From Letharia columbiana (taxonomy: Eukaryota; Ascomycota; Lecanoromycetes; Lecanorales; Parmeliaceae): DNA of 64,000 bases. The notes under the pieces are model-generated. The model was not told the DNA's origin, did no database searches, and saw only the letters and a program-made list of their open reading frames with translations. Below, one piece after another: positions 21,932 to 33,548 of this stretch. How positions within the stretch are numbered: position 1 is the stretch's first letter; every line of letters starts with the position of its first letter. Location: assembly GCF_014066305.1 (NCBI RefSeq), contig NW_023501038.1, positions 1,219,001 through 1,283,000 of the forward strand. The letters run 5' to 3'. The translations under genes and the position numbers were made by a program.

Positions 21932-24650
21932 TCAAATTTGTCCATCGTGCCTCGTGACATTCTCTTCGTCCAGTAATCCCTCCCTAGCCTCAATATTACC
22001 GGCCGATTCTCCATGCTGGTGTCTTATAACGATCGACCCGAATCTCGAGCCAGCAGCTGATGAATTACTCTCAGAAGCCGATTCGAGTCTCGTTTCCCAG
22101 GTGTCACTATCCCCAGTGTTCGTTCTTTGAGTCGCAGGTCTGGGCACAGCGCTCAGTCGACGTATACCTGGGCGCGATGAAGACGATGAGTGGAATGTAG
22201 TCGCAGGGCGGGTGGAGGATGAAGAATGAAAGGTAGAAGAGAAGCCGCCCCGCCGTGGAGTGGCTGAAGAGATAACATTTTCGGATTCGGAGCTGGAATC
22301 CATGCGAATGTCACGCTGTCGAGAAGCGGAGGATGACATCGAGGGGGGGGAGATGGGGCTTTCGGGTTCCGAGGAGTCAACATGCAGGATATTCGGTCGG
22401 ATATAAGATGAGAGCGATTCTGACTCGGCTGAAGATTCATCGATGCGGTTGGAATGGATAAAGGCCTCGGAATCGGATGAATCCATACGTGAGTGGCGAG
22501 GTCGAGTAGAGGTCGAGGGCATGTCCGACTCGTCGGATTGGTAGCGGCGATGGAAAGGCCCTGTAGGCATACCATCCCTTGTCCACCCGGCCTCCGACTC
22601 CGAAGAGTCCGCCCGTTGTGAGTCTGGACGTTGGACAGGGAGTCGCGGCTCTGGGGATGTAAGAGCGGATCGTCTGTTCTCCAGGCTTGGAGAGCGTCTT
22701 TGCTCAAGATTTGGGGACCGGTGACCGGAGTCGGTTGAGCTCAAGCTGGGCGATGGAAGCTCTTGACTTGGATCAGGCGAAGGTAGTTCAGGATAGTTCC
22801 ATTTAGGCTCTGGAGTTGAAAGCTCAGATCGTAACTCCTCTGGACTCGGAGAAGGCATCTCCGACCTATCCACAGGCTCAGCTGGCAGCTCCATAATCCG
22901 GCTCTGGGGTCGTCGCTTCTCTCCGAAGGGAGCGAAGAACTCATGACCATCAGCTTCGGAAAGCGGGGGTGTCATTGGGACTTCAGCAACTGTGACGGTC
23001 GTCGTGGTATTCTTCTTAACCTCTGGCTGATCGGAGAAGTCGTGCTTGTGGTCACTCTCGATATCGGACATAGCCCTGGGCTCTTCAACAGGAGCCATAG
23101 CAAGTTTTTGGGATTGGCGCTTTCTACGAAGACTCCGGAAGATGAAGAAGGAACCGCAGAGAGTAGCGATGAGGACAATCGCGATGGCAATTCCGGCTAT
23201 AGCTCCTGTACCAATACCGTGGGAGCCATTGTCGGTGGTCTTGACGATGGCAGTGTTGCTTGAGGTTGGATTGGCGGTTGTAGTACCGGTACCAGTGATG
23301 TTGGCATGTGATATGGCTACGATATGGCTTGGCGCAGACGTGTCGAAAATTGCCTGTGAGATTGAGAAGTTGGATTGTTCATAGTCGACGATTAAAAACC
23401 TATTGGTAGTCAGCTTCCGATACCTGAGGCACCATCACGAGATAACTTACGATTCTTGAAGAAATGTTCGGCCCAGCGTATATTGTGTGTCGTCGTTTCC
23501 ACGCTGTAGAGGAAAAAATCGGGTCTGAGATGAAACCAATGGAGCCGTGGCGACGAGATCGAAACTGGCGTAAGGTAACGTGATGTTGATCGAAGGACTT
23601 CCTCCAGTCAGACTGTTTGAGAGTTGAAAAACAATGCTGGCGTTCTGCTTAATGTTGGCTTCATGACTGCTGTCATTGACAGTGTATAAGTTGTGGATTG
23701 GGTCCAATGTGAGGCCAAATGCTTGTTGAAATGCCTCACATGTCGATTCGGGGAGCCATAAATACGGAACGGTTGAATCCACGAGTGCAAGGATACCTTG
23801 GGACAGCAGTGGCGTTTGGGTAGTTGAGTTGGAGTAAGTGATCGACTGTAGGCTAACGACAAGCTGCCTCGTGACCATAGGTGCGAAGGTAAAAGAGACA
23901 TCATTGGGGACGAGTCGTGAGGCATCGTAGCCACCTAATGTCAAGCTTCCGTTGGTACCATTTTGCCCTGTCAACAGTTAACGGCGAAAGCGTATCATCT
24001 TTGAGGCAGCCTTACGGTAAGAAGCACCAGCAGTGTAACCAAAAGACAAGCTTGGAATCAGGTTCTCATTTCTGAGTGAGCCTAGGAAGCTTGGCGATGT
24101 ATCGCTACTATCTGTGCTGAAGGTGATGTTCTGAGACGAGAGGCCTAAGCTGCCCAGGTAATAAGTATTGGTTTCAATGGCAGCTATCACTTGATGATCC
24201 AAGGATACGTTGGCGACATCAGACTGCCCAGGGATCCCAACAGTGTCGTAGCCAAAGTTGCCGATCTGAGAACTAGCGCTGTATGGGTTGCCCAGGTTGG
24301 TCTCCGCCCCAAGCGAGTAGAGTGCATTGACGTTCCAGGTGGATGATTTCGTGGAGTCATACGCTCCACCTCGAGCTCCCGTACAGTTAACTGGATAGGC
24401 AGGACCGCAACCTCCAGGCGCGACCACCCAGGTTGACGAAACCTCGGTGGACACCAGCACTTGGAGCTGTTGAGGAGGGTTACCGACATTGATGAGGAAC
24501 GAGGACCAAGGGCCATCGTCACCAACGCTGCACGGATGTACTACATCAGCGTCCGACCTCGAAGCTTTGAGAATACAACGTAGATAAAGGTAGGTAGACG
24601 TACAAATCTCCGCTTGGAGCAACCACGATCGGCGCAGCCTCGATCTGCAT
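21932..24650 (-). CDS. Membrane-anchored aspartic-peptidase-like protein, probably inactive, 847 aa
   Basis: Four exons join in frame: 24650-24604, 24527-24016, 23967-23451 and 23399-21932. Residues about 15-385 are a pepsin-like A1 fold. The first active-site triad is Ser42-Thr43-Glu44 in the place of Asp-Thr-Gly, while the second, VDSTVPYLWLP, keeps Asp250. Loss of one catalytic Asp should abolish pepsin-type hydrolysis. A transmembrane helix (about 424-446, rich in I/A) is followed by RSLRRKRQ, a stop-transfer signal. About 400 cytosolic residues rich in Ser, Glu, Asp and Pro follow, with repeated MDSSESE-like acidic patches suited to phosphorylation. I see no clear signal peptide after the ATG at 24650; an upstream exon could be missing. 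Architecture suggests a surface receptor or scaffold, which is inference. Confidence 0.82.
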
Positions 24651-26069
24651 TATGAATTACCGGTTTTCGGAAGATAGAAAGACAGAGAAGTATACACAGA
24701 ATTGAAGGGTAAGGAAAAACTATAGGTATGAAAAAGGTATCATCTTTGGTACTGGCAGTAATAATATTGATGCCTGTGGGTTAAGGAAGAGAGATGTGGA
24801 GTTGCGCTGACACTGTAGGCAGGTTATATTAAGAATCGGCGGTGGAAGAGACGGAAGAGAATTAGGTATGGATGTTATGCTGAAGGATGGAAGGGTCTAG
24901 AGCATGGGGCGCATGAGCATGGTGTGGTGCTTGGGGTAATGCCGGTGGTACTTTAACAACATGGCGTGGGATTGCGATGCGCTTCTTAGTTCTTGGGGTT
25001 CGTTGGCTGGAAACATGCAAACCCCTCGTTCTAACACATGCATGTCACGAACATTTCGCTTTTCTTCTTTGCTTTGCCAATACCTAATAATAATATCTGT
25101 CACTCATGTAAAGAGTAGACGATAATCATTTCCCATCCGGATTGCTGGTGTTGATTCCGATTGTCTACAGCATGAACCGAATGGTTAAATCACGTTGATT
25201 GCCATGTGGCTGCCCGTCTTCAAGCATCCGCGATCGCCGGGTACTTCTCTTCCATGGTCAAGAGAAGGCTGAGGCTGGAGGGGGGTGACGATAGCGGGGA
25301 ATCCTTGCTGTCTAGCAGGTGATGTTGGCACTAAGTACCTATACTGAACGGCGTAGAAGATGCGGTAAGCACTAGCTTCTAATAGAGCTTAGCGGAGATT
25401 GTTAGTGTGTATGATTGCTGCACCGCTTCTCTTTGACTCGTCTTTTCTCCTCTTCCCCCACCCTCTCAACGGCTGATGTGAGATAAAAAGCGCCAACATT
25501 ATCCAATCATACTGTCATCTTTCTCCGACGTGCAGCGGCGCCAATTATAAGCTAAGGAATAGAGTTCTGCTCAAGGCATCCTACAGGATTCTGCTACCAG
25601 AAACATGCCCAGACAGCCTTACAACCCTCACCGCTCAGCAACAGCCCCAACCGCATCCTTTCGCATCTGATGGCGGGAGAACGCCCATACATGGCACCAA
25701 TGCCGAAAAGGAAGCTGACTGTTACCATGGTCCATCGATCGGAGGCCAGTCAAGTCAGCGGCCCGAATGACGAAGAGCTCGCAGCTTCGATAGCTTTGAT
25801 AGCTCCGATAGTGCCTTGGAGGGTCCCATGCGGTCGGGCCCTACAGAACTGAGGCTTCCCGATGCCGTCATGCGTCAGTCCGTCCAAGCCCCCGGATGGC
25901 GTTGTGAGTACCTGATCGCTAGCAAGAAGATCTTTACCTAGCTCTGGAAGTGGAGGCTGTTGTGGAGGCCATATATGAAAGCTCTCAGCCCAAATAACGT
26001 AAATCATACAACATCTGCTCCCATAGAATCCTGTCGCTACCCTCATTCCTCGCAATCAAACAGTAGACA
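24651..26069. other. Intergenic, nothing recognised
   Basis: 1.4 kb between two genes transcribed away from each other, so both promoters lie here. Scattered short frames lack coding features. Confidence 0.5.
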
Positions 26070-27645
26070 ATGTCTTCGTTCTTGTGGCTCTTCTTCTTCG
26101 CAATAAGCTTGCTGCAGAACCCTGCCCTTTGCGTTCCCCAAGGTAAGAATTTCTCTTCTGTCTACGTCCTAGGTCTTCATGAAGCTAAGAATTTTCCAAC
26201 TAGGGGCACTCATTACAGGCACCGAAGCAAGCGAGTTCTTACCATCAGCTGCCCCGGATTTGGCCGGGCCAGGAAATGCCGCCGCCTCATCAGGCTGTGG
26301 TGACTGCTATTTGGTCGCGGACGTTGCTGGTGAGCATGATGCACGGACTGAAAGATGGAGATACTATTTGCTGAATCGCCTACGTCAGGAGTCGTGTGGT
26401 ATCAGGAAGTGTTTATAAACACGGCCGCAACCGCCGTAGTGTCAGTGGGCGTTGGCAATGGCACGAGCGCGACAAGAACATCAGTTCACCAAAATGAGGG
26501 TCAATTCACCGTCGGCAACCCAACGGCCACGGACGGCTCGGTTGCTTTAACGCAGATAAATTTCCAACCGACTGCCAATGTTGGCGGAGCTGAGTTGTGC
26601 GTACGATCGCTCTTACATTGTAACACAGACGCTGATCTCAACTAGGACATCACCCACCGCTTATAATGTCTTTACCGGTACGATTTATGAGCATGTTATT
26701 GAAGGGCCATCAGTTGCTGACATATCTGCAGCATACTCCATCACGTCCGCGTTTTTGTCGAATGGAGTATGCGTCACAACTTCTGGGTCCGCTATTCCAG
26801 TTTCCCCAGCTTATTCGGAAATCTTATCCTCTGCAAACGGCCGAGTTACCCTCGATGCGAACGGACAGCAATCATTCATCGATTACTTGGGTTTCAGCAC
26901 TTGCTCGGCTGGAGGGGAAAACGTCGTTGCGACAGCATTGGTCCAAGTCTTGAATACGACGACTACTACTACAAGCACGTTCTCGAATGTACCGCTAGCT
27001 GCTGTGATGGCTAGTCTAACTATAGCTCCTGTAAGTCTTCTAAACCAGGTGGTCCGAGATTATGGTTGAATGTGCTCTGCCATCCGGCAGACTTTGCCTG
27101 AATGTGTCAACTTTTCTCGACGCTCTTGAGAGCCTGAATATGAAGCAGGCAATGCTGATCGCTATCTCTTCCAGCAATCCGTCCCCGCTGCAGCTCCAGG
27201 GGCCACTACCACTGCCGCATCGACCACGATCTTTCCCTCTGTTGGTGGTAAGCAATCTATTCACGTTACACGTTTTTCGTCCATAGCCACCTCCGAGTCG
27301 CAAGCTATGTTTTGGTTGCATCATATACTTAAGAACCTTTGAAGGACTCGGAAGTTGCTTCTGAAGGCGAAGACTGACTCCGAAAATCTAGTACCCGAAA
27401 TTGTCATAGGCAACCAGACCATTACGCCCACCCCGAACCCTGTCGGCTTGTCGATCTTCAACGGTACATTCACCGGTCACCCCATCACGGCGTCGGGCAG
27501 TGGTGTCGCCTATGCCACAGGAGTAAATTTCACCACGACCCCGGAAATTTTCACAGGAACGGCAACGTTGAATAGAGCCGATGCTTGGTTGGCGGTATGG
27601 CTCACTGGTTTCCTGGGGCTGGGAGCGTTTGTGTACTATTTGTAG
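26070..27645 (+). CDS. Secreted GPI-anchor-type cell-surface protein, 367 aa
   Basis: Six exons join in frame: 26070-26142, 26219-26329, 26389-26596, 26646-27030, 27175-27247 and 27392-27645. The start MSSFLWLFFFAISLLQNP is a strong signal peptide, probably cut near LCVPQG. The body is Ser/Thr/Gly-rich, with an early CGDC motif, a few further Cys, several NxT/S sites and a Thr-rich TTTTTTS stretch. The C-terminus ends in a hydrophobic tail, AWLAVWLTGFLGLGAFVYYL, after a small polar segment, typical of a GPI-attachment signal. No enzymatic domain is seen. Intron 5 is long (144 nt) with a CTGAC branch site; its acceptor was chosen because it alone restores the C-terminal frame. Likely a cell-wall or surface protein of fungal-only distribution; family not named. 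Confidence 0.75.
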
Positions 27646-28474
27646 AGATTGGGATTGGGATTATGGGGCTTGACTTATGATACCGCCAATAGATAATGTT
27701 AATTGAATGACGTTCATGATCAAATGTCCAATCTTTGAACCAAGGATTGTTCCTGAGGTCTGAGTGGTTGACCATGTAACCATGTTATCAGGCGGGAACG
27801 TCCCCTGCATCCGTGCCGAAGACCAACAAGGGGCGTACCATTGCCCCTGTACCTTATTAGATGCGTCGTCAACGGTCGATTATTGATGCATGTCAACATG
27901 ATAATGTGCGGGCAGATAGGTAGGTAAGTTTTGTCATGCGATTAGCGCTACGAGTAATCTTAGATTAGGGCTAAGAAATCAAAAACATTCTGCCAAGCCT
28001 TTCGCGTTATGTATCATCATTCATCATGGGAAGGGCGATGGAAACCCGTCCTCGTATACATCTTCGCTTCTCGACTGGAAAGACAAGATCCGAGTCCACC
28101 TTGTATTTCTTAGCTCAAGCTTTCCACGTGACAATCCACCGAGTCAATTCGTGCAGGTCGAATGTACGGAGAACACATGTGTCAATCCCACTTACCCTGA
28201 CCGTGACCGCGCCTTGATGCTCATCCGAGTAATCACAGCATACCTCCCACGTTATGACATTGAAGGTATTTCACTTCGCTGGCAAACTCAACCAAGGATT
28301 GTTCTGAAGTGCACCATCGGAGGAGATCTCGTTACATCATTGGAGTAGTTGGGGTCAAGCGGAGGACTGCCTGCTCAAAGATTTCCTTCTTTCATTGTCT
28401 ACTTACATTGAAAGTTCTGACCCGTCCACGTTGATTGCTACTAAGATCAAGCACTGACTAGGTTTCCAAACGCC
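27646..28474. other. Intergenic, nothing recognised
   Basis: No supported gene; small frames near 28026-28348 lack motifs. It includes the former promoter of the AnmK pseudogene. Confidence 0.5.
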
Positions 28475-29150
28475 ATGGCTTCCAGTCCTACCAGCAATGG
28501 CCCCCAAAACGAACCCCTCTCGCTCCGCGTCCTCGGTCTGAACTCCGGCACCTCAAATGGACAGCGTGGAATGCGTTCTATGTCACTTCACCCAAGCCTC
28601 GCCTACATCTCTCCCCCACCTCCAGATTCTCAGATACAATGCTATCGACAATCCACAGTCAATCAGCACAGACGCTGGTCTGTCGCCCGAGGATACAGTG
28701 GCCACGATTACAAGAATAACGGCCGAGGCCATTGTGAATGCATACTACAGCTGGGGCCCAAAGGACAAAGAAGACAAGCTTGATTTAGAAGAGGTCTACA
28801 TGTGCGGTGGCGAAGCTTTCTACCCTAATACCTGGGACTACGTGCAGCAGGAGCTCGGCCCTAACGTGCGAATGACCATGCTGGACGAGTCAGGCGTTGG
28901 CGGAGAAGCGAAAGAGGATATTACATTCGCCTTCCAAGCTACGGATGCGGTGCTGGGCAGGCCATTGGTGGTGCCGCAAAGGGTCGAGAGAAAACCATCG
29001 ACTATCGTGGGGAAAGTCTCTCCAGGAAGGAATTACATGGAGCTGACGAGGACCAGTATGGCCTTTGGAGGGAATTTTGAGGGCGATTGTCTGCCGCCTG
29101 TCAAGGAGATGGTACTTGAACGATGGGAGGGCAATCGTGCACACAAGTAG
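28475..29150 (+). pseudogene. Anhydro-N-acetylmuramic acid kinase (AnmK-like) pseudogene
   Basis: The N-terminal end carries [11 protein letters not shown], the AnmK phosphate-binding start. One extra A in the run 28555-28557 then shifts the frame; the next frame continues [11 protein letters not shown]. After about residue 60 the sequence jumps from LQILRYN straight to [13 protein letters not shown], a C-terminal region. The middle of the roughly 380-residue enzyme is therefore missing, including the catalytic-core part. The C-terminal part is well preserved ([40 protein letters not shown]). AnmK phosphorylates 1,6-anhydroMurNAc in bacterial cell-wall recycling; homologues occur in many filamentous fungi, where their role is unclear. 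This copy should be non-functional. Confidence 0.8.
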
Positions 29151-29479
29151 AAACCAAGGAAAAGGTGAGCATCGAAAATGGCCGGCAATTTATGACTTAT
29201 CCAGGAGACCTAGTTTTGCAGGCTGTGAAGCAGTTGGAAGTGCTATTCATGGATTGGAAGTTTTCCGTCTTTCGTGAAAAAGGTATCGTTGTGGTACGTA
29301 GATGCCATACATGTTCTCTCAAAGTCGCTATCATATCTGCATGCATATGTCTCTCCAAATCCTCCACATAATCCCTCTAGCTCTTTTCCCAACGCCAATC
29401 TCAATTCCTATGCCCTATCAGCAATTAGCCCATCCAATCAAGCACATCCTGAAAACACTCCGAGGCATGGGGCAAACAC
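29151..29479. other. Intergenic, nothing recognised
   Basis: Lies between the AnmK pseudogene and the 3' end of the minus-strand gene. A short open frame (29123-29371) has no recognisable motif. Confidence 0.4.
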
Positions 29480-29959
29480 TCACAAAAGCGCCAACGTAAT
29501 ATCACCTCGAATGCTCGCCTTCAACTCCAACTCTATGTCCAAATTCAACTCCAGTCTCAACTTCAACCCATCCTGCTTCATCATCTCCTCGCTTTGCCCC
29601 TCTTTCTTCTCCCCCTTCCCCTGATTCGGCTTCCCACCCCGCACCGGCATCTCCCCGCGCTGCGCGCGCGCGTGTGTGACTGGACCGTCCATGGATTTCT
29701 CGTCGCCGCCGACGTGCTGGAGGGGTTGCGTGGCGCCGCCGTTTGCTTCGGGGGAGGACGATTCTGCTTCATCTTCTTCTTCGCCGTCTTCGTTCAATGA
29801 GGGCATTTGCTTTTTCTTTTCTTGAGGTTTCTGCTGGGCCTTTCGGCGGCGGGCGCGGCGGGATTGGGAGCGTGAGCGTTTTCCCGGGGTATCTGAGATT
29901 TCGGAGTCGGTCATTTCTTTCGTTTGAGGACTTCCCTTTGGCGCTTCGCTGGAGGACAT
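29480..29959 (-). CDS. Hypothetical protein with conserved C-terminal amphipathic motif, 159 aa
   Basis: Start ATG 29959 sits in a strong context (accaccATGt). The frame extends upstream but only with non-ATG starts. The first 130 residues are low-complexity and charged: a basic run (RSRSQSRRARRRKAQ), then an acidic DGEEEDEAESSS. The last 28 residues, starting LKLRLELNLDIELELKA and ending DITLALL, form an alternating hydrophobic/charged strand or helix shared with the divergent neighbour at 30911-31693. Such C-termini recur in fungal hypothetical proteins; I know no function. Nuclear-like composition is only a hint. Confidence 0.72.
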   Translation of the reverse strand: MSSSEAPKGSPQTKEMTDSEISDTPGKRSRSQSRRARRRKAQQKPQEKKKQMPSLNEDGEEEDEAESSSPEANGGATQPLQHVGGDEKSMDGPVTHARAQRGEMPVRGGKPNQGKGEKKEGQSEEMMKQDGLKLRLELNLDIELELKASIRGDITLALL

Positions 29960-30910
29960 GGTGGTGATTGAGGGGTTGGCTGGGAGGAGTGGCGTGGGTG
30001 ATTGGATGCTCTTGAGGGTAATGCGCGGGATTGGAAGTGTAGATGAAGAGGCTGGTCTGGATGGGGTCAAGGTGCTTCGGTCGTTGCACCGGTGTTTGGT
30101 TGGATTTTGGGACGATGCTTGTCGCCTCAACTCAAGATGACTGAAATGAAGAAGAGGCTGGTCAAGATAAGTCTATTGCGAAGTACATACCGTTCAAAAA
30201 TAGAAGAACGTGACAGTTTGTTGAAGGTTTGTTGTCAGCCATCTTGATGTTTCGCGATTTCGCAGACCGTCATGGCTGCAGGGATCTGGGCCTGGTTCGG
30301 GTCTTTGCGTGCCAAGGTTCAGCCACCGGAGATCCCTGTATTTCACGTTTCTCCACGTTCTTGCCAGCGTTCCTTGAGCATATTTCCCACGGTCTTTGCA
30401 ACAATGGTAAACCGGACAGAAGCAATGTCTTTACCACTTATCCCCCCCTATATTCTGGGCTCCTAGGAGTCAGCGCGTCAGAAGATTTGCAGAAATCCAC
30501 AACATATCATCCATGATTCAAATGTGCGTGTTCTCGTCCAACGCCACATAGCTCATACTTTCGGCAGGGATTCGGCAGGCAACTCGGCGACTATGCACCC
30601 GGATTGGCTGCTGGTCTCGTGCCCCTGTCGGCTCTGACCAATCCGAAGCCATGAAAGACTGCGCTGTGACGGCAGATTCGAGGGCGAGGACCGGGCTTCT
30701 GAGTGGGGGACGCGGTTCGAGTGGCTGGGTCCGGAGAAGAAGAATCAGAGAACGTCATGCGCTGCGTTTTGTTCTGTCCATACCAGCCATCTCTCTTGTT
30801 TTGTGATAGTTGTTCCTTGCTTACTGACGTCCCATGAGCTTCATCTTCTCGTACACTCCAAATCCCTTCGCCTGCGCCCAGCACCAGAAGATCCCATCGA
30901 CCCAAATTGA
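29960..30910. promoter_or_regulatory. Divergent intergenic region between two paralogues
   Basis: About 950 bp between start codons of two genes that share a C-terminal motif and point away from each other. They may share regulation. No defined site assigned. Confidence 0.4.
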
Positions 30911-31693
30911 ATGCAAACTCGCCCTGACACCCCCAAGCAGGCCTTCCAACAACACCCCAAGATGGCAGAAGAACAGTCCCGCACGGACGAAAGCCAAGCC
31001 GTCGCCGGCGCCAACGCAGCAGTGTCCGGCGGCATAAACGCCCAAACCCCCCAGAAGAAGGTACAGGAGACCAAGCGCACACCACCAAAGTTGCCGAAGA
31101 AGGGCTCGCAGCAGAACACACCCAAGAAAGAAACACAGAAAGGCGGTGACTCAGAACAAGAACCGTCGCACGCGTCCGAAACAAATGGCAATGCTCCTGC
31201 TTCGCAACCACAGTCTCGCGCACAAAGCAAGCGCAGGCAGAGTAGGGGAAGGGGTAGGAGTCAGGCGCCAGAATCTGATACGGAGAGCATTGTGCGCAGC
31301 GACTTGTCTGATGCGCAAGGTGGTCGCCGCAACAGGAATCGCAAAAAGAAGCCCACGAAAGAAGCGGCACCTCCTCAGTCCAACAAATCTGGCGGTGGGC
31401 CTCTCGATTCCCTTGACGAGGTAGGAGAAACCACCTCCGGAGCACTGGATAAGGTCCAGGATACTGCAGGCGGCGTGACAGATCAGGCTGGCCAAGCTGC
31501 AGGCGGTGCAAAAGATCAAGTTGGCAAGACTGTTGGTGGACTGACTGGTGGAGGGGAAAAAGGAGAAGGAAAAGAAGGGGAAGATGGAGGCAAGGGAGAG
31601 CAGCTACGACTGCGCATCGAACTCAACTTGGATCTTGAGATCCAATTGAAGGCGAAGATTCATGGAGATATCACTATTGGTTTGTTGAATTAG
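30911..31693 (+). CDS. Hypothetical protein, paralogue by C-terminal motif, 260 aa
   Basis: A single frame. ATG 30911 begins the longest version; ATG 30962 (caagATGg) has the better context and may be the true start, giving 243 aa. The N-terminal half is hydrophilic and rich in Gln, Lys, Ser and Glu, with a basic RRNRNRKKK. Residues about 165-215 form an apolipoprotein/LEA-like series of near 11-residue units (DKVQDTAGGV, TDQAGQAAGG, KDQVGKTVGG). The C-terminus, starting LRLRIELNLDLEIQLKA and ending DITIGLL, matches that of the divergent neighbour (19 of 28 identical). Function unknown. Confidence 0.75.
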   Translation: MQTRPDTPKQAFQQHPKMAEEQSRTDESQAVAGANAAVSGGINAQTPQKKVQETKRTPPKLPKKGSQQNTPKKETQKGGDSEQEPSHASETNGNAPASQPQSRAQSKRRQSRGRGRSQAPESDTESIVRSDLSDAQGGRRNRNRKKKPTKEAAPPQSNKSGGGPLDSLDEVGETTSGALDKVQDTAGGVTDQAGQAAGGAKDQVGKTVGGLTGGGEKGEGKEGEDGGKGEQLRLRIELNLDLEIQLKAKIHGDITIGLLN

Positions 31694-32499
31694 CGTGATG
31701 GATCGGTAGGCCTTGAGGCTTGATGTATCAACATGACCTGCGGACGCAGGAGGAAGAAGCGGGTTTGTTTTAAAGCATGCGTAATTTTGTCGACTGAATG
31801 AATGTGGATTGAGGTCTTGGAAATGGGATTTTGGTATACGCCTGGGACCGATTTTCCAAGGCTTATGTTGTCCTGTATGTCTGCATGTCGGCCGCCATGT
31901 TCTTGCAAGATAGAAATTATCAAACCTTGGTGATTGGCTCGGACATCTCTTGCACGACCCGGAAGACCGTGGCGTTCCCAAGCATGGTCTCAAGCAGCGG
32001 GTGACCTCGAGCGAGCAACCACAAGATAAACACAACTACTTGAGGTTGTCAGTATCAAGAATCATCGAGGAGTGATTCGCTCATGGTCTAGTAGCTCGAA
32101 GAGGTTAGCGCTACTCTAATATCCAGCCCCATAAGGCTAAGCGATGACCTCGCACCACTCGATTCTGGCTCAGCGAAAGTAAGAGCTTCAATTTCACAAC
32201 TCGACAACGATAACAAACTACACTTCTGTGACTGCGTTGGTGGATGGCTGTTTAGAAGAAGGTTAGCACAATCTGACACCCTGGTACCACGTCTTCCTCC
32301 GGAGACAGTGCATACGTGCGAGAACTTTTGATGCAACCGCTATGTGACCAGCTCTCAGCTACAAATTGCTCGACTCACAGCCTGACTTTGCATCTTGATT
32401 CAAAACCACCTCACATCATCTCCATAAATCACAGCATAACAGACTTTTAGAATTCTGACTGACCCACCAAGTCACAGCCGTCACTGATCCACCGCAATC
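31694..32499. other. Intergenic, promoter of RPS8
   Basis: No coding support. The last 130 bp are C/T/A-rich, as expected for the 5' UTR of a highly expressed ribosomal protein gene. Antisense frames near 31604-32035 are shadows. Confidence 0.5.
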
Positions 32500-33159
32500 A
32501 TGGGTATCTCACGAGATTCACGTCACAAGCGCTCAGCTACCGGAGCAAAGCGAGCATACTACCGCAAGAAGAGGTACAGATCATAAACTTCGACGGCGAC
32601 ACTAGTCTGACCTTAGGGAAACAGAGCTTTTGAGAAGGGCCGCCAACCAGCCAATACCCGTATCGGCACTAAACGTATTCATCTCGTCCGCACCCGTGGT
32701 GGTAACACCAAATACCGCGGCCTCCGTCTCGAAGCCGGCAATTTCTCTTGGAGCTCCGAAGGCATAGCCCGCAAAGTTCGCGTTATTGGCGTGTCCTTCC
32801 ATCCTTCGAACAACGAACTCGTCCGCACGAACACGCTTACCAAATCGGCCGTCGTCCAAATCGACGCCGCACCTTTCCGTCAATGGTACGAGGCACACTA
32901 CGGACAGAGCTTGGGAAGGAGACGTCAGGCAAAAACTGAGAAGGAGGGTGAGGAGACCAAAAAGAGCAAGAGTGTGGAGAAGAAGCAGGCGGCTAGGAGT
33001 GCGGCGGTTGGCAAGGTCGATACAGCGCTGGAGAGGCAATTCGAGGCTGGTCGTCTGTACGCAGTGGTGGCTTCGAGGCCTGGGCAGAGTGGTCGTGTGG
33101 ATGGATATGTGCTCGAGGGAGAGGAGCTTGCGTTTTACCAGCGTGCTATCAGGAAGTAG
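32500..33159 (+). CDS. RPS8: 40S ribosomal protein S8 (eS8), 202 aa
   Basis: Exons 32500-32573 and 32625-33159 join across a 51-nt intron (GTACAG donor) after the conserved AYYRKKR start, as is common for this gene (74 + 535 nt). The protein begins MGISRDSRHKRSATGAKRA and contains the eS8 signature around RTRGGNTKYRGLRLEAGNFS. It has an internal lysine-rich insertion and ends QRAIRK. Length matches the fungal family (about 200). It is a structural component of the small ribosomal subunit and acts in its assembly. Confidence 0.97.
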
Positions 33160-33548
33160 AGGGATGGCTAGTTGCGTGCTACAGAGCATTCGGACATGTC
33201 GATTGCTTTTGTAATCTCAAAAAGATCAAAATGGAGATCCTTTGAAAGTCACTTGAAAGCTTGCGCTCGTTCTACATGTTTTCATCTTTGTACTGGCGAT
33301 CTTGGCAAATACTTGTAGTGCATGCCTCAGGCTTCAATTTCCTCACCGGAGCAGACACTCCAACCACAAACTCCTACCTCCTAGACCAAAGCCCGATTGA
33401 GGAGCCTTCTCCATGATTTCGGAAGTGAAGCACATGAAGTAATCAGGCAGGTCTACTCTCAGCTCCGTGTATGTGTTGTACATAAAGCATGCCCAACCTC
33501 CTACCCTTAAGATCCCCTTCTTTGCTAACGTCTTCAAAAGCCTCCATC
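33160..33548. other. Intergenic, nothing recognised
   Basis: 3' flank of RPS8 and 5' flank of the phosphoesterase gene. No further feature. Confidence 0.5.

Noticed and set aside
22153..22707. 184-codon frame inside the aspartic-peptidase-like gene
   Set aside because: Alternative frame of the Ser/Asp-rich tail, no independent support.
25750..26055. 101-codon minus-strand frame between two genes
   Set aside because: No signal peptide, domain or splice context; likely chance within a promoter region.
30591..31511. 306-codon minus-strand frame
   Set aside because: Antisense to the 260-aa gene at 30911-31693; lacks an own conserved motif and follows its codon bias.
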